From Phycisphaerales bacterium (GTDB lineage: Bacteria; Planctomycetota; Phycisphaerae; Phycisphaerales; SM1A02), in assembly GCA_022446905.1 (NCBI GenBank), contig JAKVBT010000010.1, positions 1-64,000 on the forward strand: a stretch of 64,000 nt of DNA, in the 5' to 3' direction. Both the position numbers and the translations under genes were made by a program. The notes below the pieces were generated by a model, which saw only the letters and a program-made list of their open reading frames with translations, made no database searches and was not told where the DNA came from. Every line of letters begins with the position of its first letter. Within the stretch, counting starts at the first letter, position 1. Shown here in pieces: positions 17,659 to 25,657 of the stretch.

Positions 17659-19061
17659 TTGCGCCACGGACCTTTGATGGCGATTGTCACACCGGGCCTT
17701 TGCAGATTCACAAAGAGTGTCCGCCCATCTGGGCTGAAACAGCAACCCGCAAACTCGGCTGTGCCAGCCATGTGTCTGGCGATTGGATACACCTGGCCTT
17801 GAGGGGTTATGCCGAGTAGGTAGTCGTGTTTAGGACCATCTTCACAGACGATGAGATCACCACCTGGGGACTGGGTGATGTTGTCCGCATTTTCAAGCAC
17901 ACTTGCGTCGTCCGGTTGCAGGAACAACTCAAGCCTGCCTGGTGTGTCACGCTCTGCCGTGGTGCCTTCAATGCCGGGGGGAGCGGGCACATAACGCCAC
18001 AATTGGCCTGCTTTAGCTCGTCCACCAGTGGTGCAGGCAAAGAACACCTCGCCCTTGCCATGCCACATGCCTTCTGCTCTGGCAAATCGTGCAGCACCTT
18101 TTTCAAAGCCCTGATAGCGCAGCGAATCGTCGGCGCTGTCGGCTTCTTCAATATCAAGCCACTCTACAGCGTGTTGTTGGCCAACATGTATCGGTGGTAC
18201 ACCTTCCCAGTCACGTGTATCAGCTGACGGAAGGCCAGCCAGTGCGAGCGCTTGGAGCCGGCCACCTTCGTTCAAGCGATCTGGGTGTTCCGGTAGATAG
18301 CGATACAGCAACCCATCCTCGATGTCCTCGGTCATATAGACGATGCCGGTGTCTGGGTTGACCCCAACAGCTTCGTGTCGGAAACGTCCCATCGGTTTGA
18401 TCGGTTCTGGCGTCACCAGACCGCTGTTGAGATGTGCAGGCACTTCGAAGCAGTATCCGTGTGGTTTGGTCCAAGGTGGTCCGTGTTCCGGTCCAGCTGT
18501 TGTTTCCTCACATGTGATCCAAGTGCCGCGAGGTGTTGGCCCTCCGGCACAGTTGTAATCAGTGCCGGCCAAGATCAGACGATCTGTCAACAGCTCATTG
18601 TTGGCGGTGTCGTACACCAGTCGAGTGCATCCGCCACGACATGGGAAGGGCGTTCCAAGTGGGGTGCGCCCGGGGTCGTATATTTTACTTTGGTCGACCA
18701 GACCGATCAGATCATGGTTGGGTCCGAACGGCCCAACAGTCTTGTGGCCGTGGGTGATTTCGTGATTTCGAATCAGGACAGTGGTTCCACGTGGACCTGG
18801 AAAGGCAGCCATGCCATCATGTTGGCCGGGAACGATCAGTCCATCTGACATGGTTGCACCTGTGCTCGAGAATGTGTGGCAAGAAAAACCCGGAGGTAAT
18901 TCAAGCAGGCCACCTGGCTCAGGCTGCAGCGGGCCAAGCGCCTCGGTCGTGGTCAACAGGGAGGCGTGAGCACTTCGTGACCAGAAGCGATGCAGGCCAG
19001 CAAAGGCCAGTGAAACACCTGCGGTCAGCCGCAGAAAGGTTCGACGATCAACAGATTGCAT
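17646..19061 (-). CDS. PhoX-like (DUF839) secreted protein with Tat signal
   Basis: The N-terminus holds a twin-arginine signal, D-R-R-T-F-L-R-L-T-A-G. Further on are the DUF839/PhoX features R-N-H-E-I-T-H-G (about residue 97), G-T-W-I-T-C-E-E-T (about 180), R-F-R-H-E-A-V-G-V-N-P (about 225) and N-I-T-Q-S-P-G-G-D-L-I-V-C-E-D near residue 395. PhoX proteins are Tat-exported phosphatases with Fe and Ca cofactors; several DUF839 members have no proven activity. An MFS transporter gene lies 79 bases upstream on the same strand, possibly for uptake of a released product. That functional link is inference. Confidence 0.8.
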   Translation of the reverse strand: MQSVDRRTFLRLTAGVSLAFAGLHRFWSRSAHASLLTTTEALGPLQPEPGGLLELPPGFSCHTFSSTGATMSDGLIVPGQHDGMAAFPGPRGTTVLIRNHEITHGHKTVGPFGPNHDLIGLVDQSKIYDPGRTPLGTPFPCRGGCTRLVYDTANNELLTDRLILAGTDYNCAGGPTPRGTWITCEETTAGPEHGPPWTKPHGYCFEVPAHLNSGLVTPEPIKPMGRFRHEAVGVNPDTGIVYMTEDIEDGLLYRYLPEHPDRLNEGGRLQALALAGLPSADTRDWEGVPPIHVGQQHAVEWLDIEEADSADDSLRYQGFEKGAARFARAEGMWHGKGEVFFACTTGGRAKAGQLWRYVPAPPGIEGTTAERDTPGRLELFLQPDDASVLENADNITQSPGGDLIVCEDGPKHDYLLGITPQGQVYPIARHMAGTAEFAGCCFSPDGRTLFVNLQRPGVTIAIKGPWRNQPA

Positions 19062-19140
19062 CAGTACAGGATACGACTGGATGTTGCTGATCGAGACACA
19101 TCTTAAGTAAGGATTGAGTTACATCTGAACTCGGTGGCAA

Positions 19141-20364
19141 TCAAGCGTGACCAGGGGCATCCTCATGGGGCTTGGCAAAGAATAAGAGGCCCAGAGCACC
19201 TGTGATGACCACGCCGGCCATGGCAATGAAAGCGGCTTCGTAACCGCCGAATGCGTCTGTAAGCCACCCGGTCAATACGGGACTAATGAGACCACTGATC
19301 GAAAAGAAGGTCACCATGACTCCGGTTGCCCCTGCAGCCTGCGCTGGGAATAGATCAGTGCAGATCGAGTAGTAGGGGGCGTTGGCGGCCATCGACAAGC
19401 CCACACCTGCACCAAGCAGGATGACAGCGCCTGTCTGCGACTCGAGAAATGCCAATGGCACAAAGCACAAAGCGCCAGCCAGTTGGAATGGCCAGATCAG
19501 ATGGATTCGGGCAGAACGGATCCGTCCGCTGCGGATAAATCGTCGATCTGACCACCAGCCGATCAGTGGAATGAGTAGACATGAGAGACCCCAAGGCAGC
19601 GTGCTGAGCCATCCAATGGTCGTGAGTTTGACGTGATAGGTCTGTTGGAAATAACCGGGGATCCAAGTGATCCCAAACCAGAGGACGTACCCAAATGCAA
19701 AGAATGACCAAGAGGTCGCCAGAAGGGTCGGATTCTTGAGTAGGGCCCAAAAACTTCTTGTGGGAGATTGGTGTATCGACTGCGATCGTGGAGGTTGTCG
19801 ATAGATCAGTGGTAGCACGCAGCCGATGAGGAGGCTGCCCACCGCGAGTGTCACGAACGCCCAGCGCCAGTCCATCCATTCGATCAAGTGTGACAGCAGT
19901 GGTCCGCCCAGTAGGAGTGCTGCCGGGACGCCCAGAACCATCAGGGCAACGCCTCGCCCGGCCAGACGTGATGGGAGCCAGTCGGCGACAGCTCGGTTCA
20001 TCGCAGGGAAGTTGACACCCTCTCCAACTCCGAGCACGACTCGCATGATTAGGAAGACCAGCCAGATGCCGGTGAGGCCAAGCACGCCCATGGCAGCTGA
20101 CCACACGATCAGGCCCATGGTCCAGATCAGTCGTGTGCCATAGCGGTCAAGAAGCCAGCCGCTGAGGCCATTGACTGCAAGGGCGCCGAATGCGAACAAG
20201 GATATTGCCAGCCCGAACTGCGTATTGTTGAGTTCAAAGGCCTCTTTGATCGGTTCGATCGCAAATGAAATGACAACCCGGTCAAGATAATTGACCAAGC
20301 AGAGCATGAATGCCAAGCCAATGATCATCCAGGCTCGATTGCTGGTGGGAGTAGAATCAGCCAT
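19141..20364 (-). CDS. MFS transporter, anion:cation symporter (ACS)-like
   Basis: The protein has 407 residues and about 12 hydrophobic segments. The motif F-L-L/C-L-V-N-Y-L-D-R-V-V-I-S-F-A in helix 1 and G-W-L-L-D-R-Y-G-T-R after helix 2 are MFS signatures, and the N-terminal N-Y-x-D-R is typical of the ACS family (hexuronate, glucarate, phthalate and related anions). It shares orientation with the downstream PhoX-like gene. The promoter region would lie in the 184-base gap to the divergent PEP-CTERM-like gene. Substrate not determinable. Confidence 0.8.
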   Translation of the reverse strand: MADSTPTSNRAWMIIGLAFMLCLVNYLDRVVISFAIEPIKEAFELNNTQFGLAISLFAFGALAVNGLSGWLLDRYGTRLIWTMGLIVWSAAMGVLGLTGIWLVFLIMRVVLGVGEGVNFPAMNRAVADWLPSRLAGRGVALMVLGVPAALLLGGPLLSHLIEWMDWRWAFVTLAVGSLLIGCVLPLIYRQPPRSQSIHQSPTRSFWALLKNPTLLATSWSFFAFGYVLWFGITWIPGYFQQTYHVKLTTIGWLSTLPWGLSCLLIPLIGWWSDRRFIRSGRIRSARIHLIWPFQLAGALCFVPLAFLESQTGAVILLGAGVGLSMAANAPYYSICTDLFPAQAAGATGVMVTFFSISGLISPVLTGWLTDAFGGYEAAFIAMAGVVITGALGLLFFAKPHEDAPGHA

Positions 20365-20548
20365 CGGGGCTTCATCGGGTCAGATCGTGCGTATGGCTTG
20401 AGAAATGGCCTTCCTGGAGTGCCCGCCCTGAGGGCTGCCTGAGGGACTGAACAGGCGGAATCGCGCGGCTTCAGTGGGTTTTCCGTTGCTCATTGGTCCA
20501 AGGGCAGTACCTTGGAACTGCAGTGGAGCAAAGTCGGAGGAGATAGAC

Positions 20549-21256
20549 ATGACTCGTCTCTTTTTGGTCGGTGTGGCCTCCAGCATGATGGCCATGCCCG
20601 TGTATGCGGGCCCTGTATTTGAAGAACCACCTGGTGATGCAGGGGATTCTCTGTCCACTGCTTCCGCAGTGACGGTGTCCAATGGGAGCAGTGTCACAGC
20701 GGTCAAGGGCGAGTTGAAGGGTAATTCTGCACTCTCGGGGGAGGGTGGAGACTTTGTAGATCTGTATCAGATTTTCATCGAAGGGCCAGCCCAATTTTCA
20801 GCAGAAATGATGCTGCTCGATGGCAACACACTTGATGATCCATGCATGTATCTCTTGGATAGTCAAGGTCGGGGTCTCGTCGCGATGAATGATCGCAATG
20901 GTGACAATCCATTTCCTCGTCTGACTGCTGGTAATGGCAGTGGTGGCTTTCTGTTTGACGGCCCTGGCATCTTCTATCTCGCAGTGACATCCGCGCCAGT
21001 GGAAATGCTCGTATCACTCCAAGGCGAAGACCTCTTCCCAGTGTTTGAAATGGGACTTCCGCAGAATCAGACTGGTCCAGTGTTTGCCAATCCCGAATGG
21101 GCAGCAGGCGAACTGGGTGGATGGACCTCACCAGTAGATCCTGAAAACATTGGACGCTATGAGATTATGCTGACCGGCGTGGGATCGATTCCTGCACCGG
21201 GAGCACTTGCAGCACTTGCTCTGCTGGGCCTTTCCGGGAAACGCCGCCGTCGCTGA
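20549..21256 (+). CDS. Secreted protein with PEP-CTERM-like sorting tail
   Basis: The ATG at 20549 has a strong Shine-Dalgarno (GGAGGAG) 7 bases upstream and directly starts a signal peptide ending V-Y-A-G. The mature part is beta-rich with no recognised domain, although V-D-L-Y-Q-I-F-I-E-G-P resembles bacterial pre-peptidase-type beta-sandwiches. The last 20 residues, I-P-A-P-G followed by a hydrophobic stretch and K-R-R-R-R, form a short PEP-CTERM-like (exosortase-type) tail. No exosortase gene lies in the window. The convergent kinase gene ends 6 bases away. Confidence 0.75.
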   Translation: MTRLFLVGVASSMMAMPVYAGPVFEEPPGDAGDSLSTASAVTVSNGSSVTAVKGELKGNSALSGEGGDFVDLYQIFIEGPAQFSAEMMLLDGNTLDDPCMYLLDSQGRGLVAMNDRNGDNPFPRLTAGNGSGGFLFDGPGIFYLAVTSAPVEMLVSLQGEDLFPVFEMGLPQNQTGPVFANPEWAAGELGGWTSPVDPENIGRYEIMLTGVGSIPAPGALAALALLGLSGKRRRR

Positions 21257-21262
21257 ACAGGT

Positions 21263-23779
21263 TCAGCGTGGCGTATCACTCGGGGCCTCATTGATCCGCT
21301 GGAGATCCCACTTAATTCGACGCGCCTTGGCACTCTGTTCACCGAGTGCTTTGATCATGAGTGCGTGTGCTTCTTGAAGTCGTTCTTGGGCGGCTTGTCG
21401 CTCACCACGCGCTTCCAGCAGAAGTCCCTCAAGCCTCATGATGGTCGCCTTCGATGCAGGTGACTGCGATCTCTCGTGCAGGGAAACAAGCCGTTCGGGG
21501 ATCTGCTCAAGGCGACCTTCTTGGATCAACAATTCGATTTCGATCAAATTTGCATCCCGAATTGAGGGATGAGTGGGGGCAAGTCGATCGCCTCGCAACT
21601 CTGAGGCAGCATGAAAGTGGGCACGAGCAGCAGATGTGTCCAGACGTGCGAGAGCCAAGCGAGACAAGGCTGCTTCGGTGCTTGCTTCTGAAAGGGTATT
21701 TCCCTGCAGTCTTTTAGTGGCCAGCGCACGGGTTAGTGCAGCCTGTGCTTCTTCATGGCGACCCATACGGCGAAGGCATTCGCCAATGTTGTGCTGCAGT
21801 GAGGCCACTCGCCAATCACGGTTGGGATCAGAACCATCTTGTTCGAAAATGTCCAGAGCTTCCTGCAGCGGTCCAATGGCAGATTCTGGATCGTCCACCA
21901 TGTTGCTCACAGCCATGCTATTGAGTAGGTTGGCAAGTGCTGCGCGCCGGCGTGTGCGTGTGCGAACATCATTGGCGGTATCAACTAATTGTCGTGTCCG
22001 CTCTAGGGCGAGGTTAAAAAGTGCTTCGGCAGCTTGATCGTCACCTGCATTTCGCGTCGCTGCGGCCAAGTGCATGGTGGTTTCAGCAGTGAGCTCTCCA
22101 TCAGGATCTATTGCTTGTCGGTGTTGAAGCGCCGCAGCATAGGCATCACGGGATGCTTCATAATCCGCCAATTTGTAGAGCAGGCGTCCTCGCGCGTGAA
22201 GCAGCCTACCGGCACGAGTCGATGGGGAACTCGGGTCGAGATCGATGGTGTCTTCTGCTGCCGCCAGCGCCGCTGCAGATTCATCCCACCGTCCCGCACC
22301 AATGTGGTTTTCTGCAAGATCAAGCCGTATAGAGGCCGCAATTTGTGGGTAGTCCCCAAGGTCTGATTCAAGAATGTTCAGCCAGCGGTCAAGCATGTCC
22401 CCGATGCTCGCTGCAGCGAGGGGTTGTGTGAAGTTCTCGGCATCTGCGCTACCGAGCACCTCTGAGACCATGCCGACCGTTCCGGTTAGTCGTTTATTGG
22501 CTTCGGTGGCCCGATCCCACAAGATGTACATGGTGGTAGCGAAGGCAAACAGCATGATGATTCCGATCGCCCCGGCGCTCATGGGTAGCCAATGTCTGCA
22601 GAGGAATTTGCCAGCGACGTACCAAGCATCATCACGTCGTGCTTCAATAGGCTCACCAGCGAGCCAGTGACGAAGATCTCGAGCGAGTTCAGCCGGACTT
22701 TGGTATCGACGATCGGGATCGCGATCGAGGGCTCGCAAGAGAATGGTCTCGCAGTCACGGCTCAGTGAGGGGTTCATACTTCGAGGGGGCCTGATCGCAC
22801 AGGTTGAGATTGCTTGTATGACATCGTTGAGTCCGCCATCAAGTTGCAGGGGTCGCGATCCGACCATGGCTTCATAAAGCATCACGCCAATCGCAAACAC
22901 ATCGGTGCGCACATCAATCAGATCGGGATCGCCCGAAACTTGCTCGGGAGAGGCATACGCGAAGGTCCCCATGAACTCACCTGCAGCAGTCACTTCGAGC
23001 TTGGACGAGTCCCAATCGCCAGCCTCCACTGGTTTGGCGAGTCCGAAATCGAGGATGTGAGGCTGTCCATCCTCATCGACCAAAATGTTGTCGGGTTTGA
23101 GGTCACGGTGAATAACCCCTCTTTGATGTGCCGCGACAACGGCATCACATACTTGTGCAAGTAGCGCAGCGGAAAGTTGGGTGCGAGTGCTTGAGTGGCC
23201 GCGAGCATGGTTTGCAAGCCATTTGTCGAGTGTCACTCCGTCGATAAATTCCATGGCCAGCCAGGCTCGGCCATCATCTGACACGCCACTGTCGTACACC
23301 GTGACGATTCCTGGGTGATTCAGTGCGGCGACCATTTCAACTTCACGTTCAAAACGCACCAGTTGTCGATCGGAGGCGAAAGCGCCTCGAAGCAAGACCT
23401 TGAGTGCAACAGGTCTACGAGTTGCCGTCTGTTTAGCGAGAAAGACTGCCCCCTGTGCGCCCCGACTCAGTTCGTGTTCAACTTCGTAGCCAGCAGCAGC
23501 AGGCATGGCGACAAGTGAACTCTGCCCCAAATCGCCTGCAGCATGGGCATCGGCAAACTCTTGAAGGAAGCGATCCTCACTATTTGTTTGGTCTGATGAC
23601 AGGGTTGCTTCAGGGTCGGGGGAGCCACTTTGAGTACGCAGTGTTGTCAGTTCAGCTGCAACGCTGCCATCATGGTCACACTCTCGAAGGTATCGACTGA
23701 TATCAGCAGACATCGTGCCCCCGCGAGCGATGGCGGCCAGTTCATCCTTCGTTGGTCGTGCAGGCTTAGAATCTGTCAC
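21263..23779 (-). CDS. Membrane Ser/Thr protein kinase with C-terminal TPR domain
   Basis: The protein has 838 residues. The Hanks kinase domain spans about residues 95-375: V-A-L-K-V-L with the ATP Lys, H-R-D-L-K-P-D-N at about 223 and D-F-G near 243. All catalytic residues are present. A membrane segment follows at about 395-415 (A-G-A-I-G-I-I-M-L-F-A-F-A). The rest, up to the C-terminus, is alpha-helical TPR-like repeats, probably outside the cytoplasm. It overlaps the stop of an ECF sigma factor by 4 bases, a planctomycete pairing in which the kinase is thought to signal through the sigma factor. Confidence 0.9.
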   Translation of the reverse strand: MTDSKPARPTKDELAAIARGGTMSADISRYLRECDHDGSVAAELTTLRTQSGSPDPEATLSSDQTNSEDRFLQEFADAHAAGDLGQSSLVAMPAAAGYEVEHELSRGAQGAVFLAKQTATRRPVALKVLLRGAFASDRQLVRFEREVEMVAALNHPGIVTVYDSGVSDDGRAWLAMEFIDGVTLDKWLANHARGHSSTRTQLSAALLAQVCDAVVAAHQRGVIHRDLKPDNILVDEDGQPHILDFGLAKPVEAGDWDSSKLEVTAAGEFMGTFAYASPEQVSGDPDLIDVRTDVFAIGVMLYEAMVGSRPLQLDGGLNDVIQAISTCAIRPPRSMNPSLSRDCETILLRALDRDPDRRYQSPAELARDLRHWLAGEPIEARRDDAWYVAGKFLCRHWLPMSAGAIGIIMLFAFATTMYILWDRATEANKRLTGTVGMVSEVLGSADAENFTQPLAAASIGDMLDRWLNILESDLGDYPQIAASIRLDLAENHIGAGRWDESAAALAAAEDTIDLDPSSPSTRAGRLLHARGRLLYKLADYEASRDAYAAALQHRQAIDPDGELTAETTMHLAAATRNAGDDQAAEALFNLALERTRQLVDTANDVRTRTRRRAALANLLNSMAVSNMVDDPESAIGPLQEALDIFEQDGSDPNRDWRVASLQHNIGECLRRMGRHEEAQAALTRALATKRLQGNTLSEASTEAALSRLALARLDTSAARAHFHAASELRGDRLAPTHPSIRDANLIEIELLIQEGRLEQIPERLVSLHERSQSPASKATIMRLEGLLLEARGERQAAQERLQEAHALMIKALGEQSAKARRIKWDLQRINEAPSDTPR

Positions 23780-24381
23780 GGACCATCCTCGTCATACACG
23801 GACTCAAGTTGTTCAACGACCTCACGTAGCTTTTTAGTGATTCGACTGCGTGCGAGGTATACATCGTTGGCGCTCATGTCGAGTGCTTCGCTGGTTTCCT
23901 CAACTGTGCGCTTGTGGAAGACCAGCATTTCAAATGCTTGAATGCTGCGTGCGGAGAGATTCGATGTTGCTTGCAAATCTGCCAATGCCGCTCTCAGAAT
24001 GACCATGCGGCGCTCGGTTGCCCAAAGATCTTCCATCTCGGCTTCGGTCGGAGTGGTCAAGATTGCGGATTCCCCTCGAGCCTCCTTCCGGACGCCTCTC
24101 TTGCGGTGGATATCTGCGATCTTGGTCCGAGCAATCGCCAGGATCCAAGTTCTCAATCGACCTCGCTCACGGTCGTATCGACCGTCTCGGTATTCGCCCA
24201 AGACGCGGACCATGGTTTCTTGGGCGACATCGGCTGCATCCGCATCAGTCAAGCCCAATCGACGAGCCATGCCTGTCACAATTGGTCGATAGCGTCGATC
24301 GACGGTGGTCCACGCAGCATCGTCATCTGGCTGCCCAAGGCCTTCAAGCAGCATTGTGGTCGTGCGTGTGACGTCGAGCAT
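23776..24381 (-). CDS. ECF-type RNA polymerase sigma factor
   Basis: The protein has 201 residues. Region 2 includes Y-R-P-I-V-T-G-M-A-R-R, D-A-A-D-V-A-Q-E-T-M-V-R-V and R-G-R-L-R-T-W-I-L-A-I-A-R (about residues 28-88). Region 4 has V-E-E-T-S-E-A-L-D-M-S-A-N-D-V-Y near 160-175 followed by a basic helix. This is the typical two-domain ECF layout. The gene overlaps the downstream Ser/Thr kinase gene by ATGA and lies 46 bases after pheA on the same strand. Regulation through the partner kinase is likely, since no anti-sigma factor is present. Confidence 0.9.
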   Translation of the reverse strand: MLDVTRTTTMLLEGLGQPDDDAAWTTVDRRYRPIVTGMARRLGLTDADAADVAQETMVRVLGEYRDGRYDRERGRLRTWILAIARTKIADIHRKRGVRKEARGESAILTTPTEAEMEDLWATERRMVILRAALADLQATSNLSARSIQAFEMLVFHKRTVEETSEALDMSANDVYLARSRITKKLREVVEQLESVYDEDGP

Positions 24382-24427
24382 GGACGCAGGGTAGTTGGTT
24401 GCTCGCCTGACAGTCAGACAATGCGAT

Positions 24428-25534
24428 TCAATCGGGCGGGGGAGCCTGCAAAATGCCGCTTGCCCGCGGGTACGAGCCCAACACTCGCAGTGTCATACAC
24501 AGTGACGTGGCCTTTTCAATCGCCTGAGCCATGGAAGGCTCATCTCGATGCGCGTCCGCATCAATGAAGAACGTGTATTCCCAGTTGTCTCGTCCACTTG
24601 GTCTTTTGTCGATGTGACTGAGGTTGATGCCTCCATCACGAAAGGTCGCCAGTACATCAACCAAAGCGCCCGGATCATGGCGGGTGACAAACATGATCGA
24701 AGTGCGATCTTCTCCGGTCGGTACGGGCTCTTGTGATCCAATCACCAGGAACCGGGTGAGATTTCCCGGCTTATCGCCAATGTGATCAGCGAGCACTGGA
24801 ACGTCATACAGTTGGCCGGCCAGTCGCGAGCCAATGGCAGCAGTGCCGCTCTCGCTCGCAGCCAGCTCAACTGCAGCAGCAGATGAACTGGTCGGAATTC
24901 GAGGTAGATCAGGGAAGTGATTCTGTAGCCATTTTCGGCACTGAGCCAGTGCCTGGGGCTTGCTTGCAATGCGTTGGACATCGGACTGGGCACATTTGGC
25001 CATCAAGCAGTGTGTGACTTCCACCATAGATTCTGCGCAGACCTGCGCAGGATGTTCAACAAAGGCATCGAGCGTATCAATAACACCACCAACGATTGAG
25101 TTTTCGTAGGGCACGACACCGTAGTGTGATCTGCCCGTGGCGACCGCATGAAATACGGCGTCAATGTCAGATGCTTCGGCGACCTCCACAGAGGAGCCAA
25201 AGTGTCGAACGGCAGCGATATGGCTGAACGATCCCGGTGGACCGAGGAAGGCGACGCAAAGCGGCTGCTCAATGGCAAAGCTGCCTGACATCAGTTCGCG
25301 CCATATGGCCTCGATGGCTTGGTCCGGAAGCGGCCCCTTGTTGAGCGATTTGACTCGATCTAGTACGGCCCGCTCTCGGTGGGGGGCGTAGGTCGGAGTA
25401 TCTGAGGTGCGTTTGGCTTGCCCGACCGCTTCAACAATCCGAGCGCGTTCACTGAAGAGTTTGACGAGTTCTGTATCAAGAAGGTCGATACGCTTGCGTA
25501 GTGACTCGAGGTCAGGATGGTTGGGCTGCGTCAC
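24428..25534 (-). CDS. pheA: Bifunctional chorismate mutase/prephenate dehydratase (P-protein)
   Basis: Residues about 8-90 form an AroQ chorismate mutase domain (L-R-K-R-I-D-L-L-D-T-E-L-V, then E-R-A-V-L-D-R-V). Prephenate dehydratase follows from L-G-P-P-G-S-F-S-H to about residue 280, including G-V-V-P-Y-E-N-S and the conserved T-R-F in G-N-L-T-R-F-L-V-I. A C-terminal ACT domain holds G-A-L-V and, where E. coli has E-S-R-P, D-K-R-P-S. The enzyme makes phenylpyruvate for phenylalanine synthesis in the cytoplasm. It is the first gene of a possible run with the sigma factor and kinase genes. Confidence 0.92.
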   Translation of the reverse strand: MTQPNHPDLESLRKRIDLLDTELVKLFSERARIVEAVGQAKRTSDTPTYAPHRERAVLDRVKSLNKGPLPDQAIEAIWRELMSGSFAIEQPLCVAFLGPPGSFSHIAAVRHFGSSVEVAEASDIDAVFHAVATGRSHYGVVPYENSIVGGVIDTLDAFVEHPAQVCAESMVEVTHCLMAKCAQSDVQRIASKPQALAQCRKWLQNHFPDLPRIPTSSSAAAVELAASESGTAAIGSRLAGQLYDVPVLADHIGDKPGNLTRFLVIGSQEPVPTGEDRTSIMFVTRHDPGALVDVLATFRDGGINLSHIDKRPSGRDNWEYTFFIDADAHRDEPSMAQAIEKATSLCMTLRVLGSYPRASGILQAPPPD

Positions 25535-25590
25535 GACAATACCTTATCGCAGGGGGGCATCATCAAGTTCGTGGCTTGGGTGACCAATGA

Positions 25591-25622
25591 AAGAAGGCTC
25601 ACCAAGTATGGCGAACCTTCTT
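25591..25622 (-). terminator. Rho-independent-like terminator after the large S8-like gene
   Basis: The two 13-base arms (25591-25603 and 25610-25622) pair with only two G-U type wobbles around a 6-base loop and are rich in AAGAAGG/CCTTCTT. On the minus strand the hairpin follows the stop of the gene ending at 25658 by about 35 bases and is followed by TCATTGG. The U-tract is partly inside the arm. Confidence 0.6.
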
Positions 25623-25657
25623 TGCTTGAAGCTTCTAATGCAATGTTGGTTTCTGAA

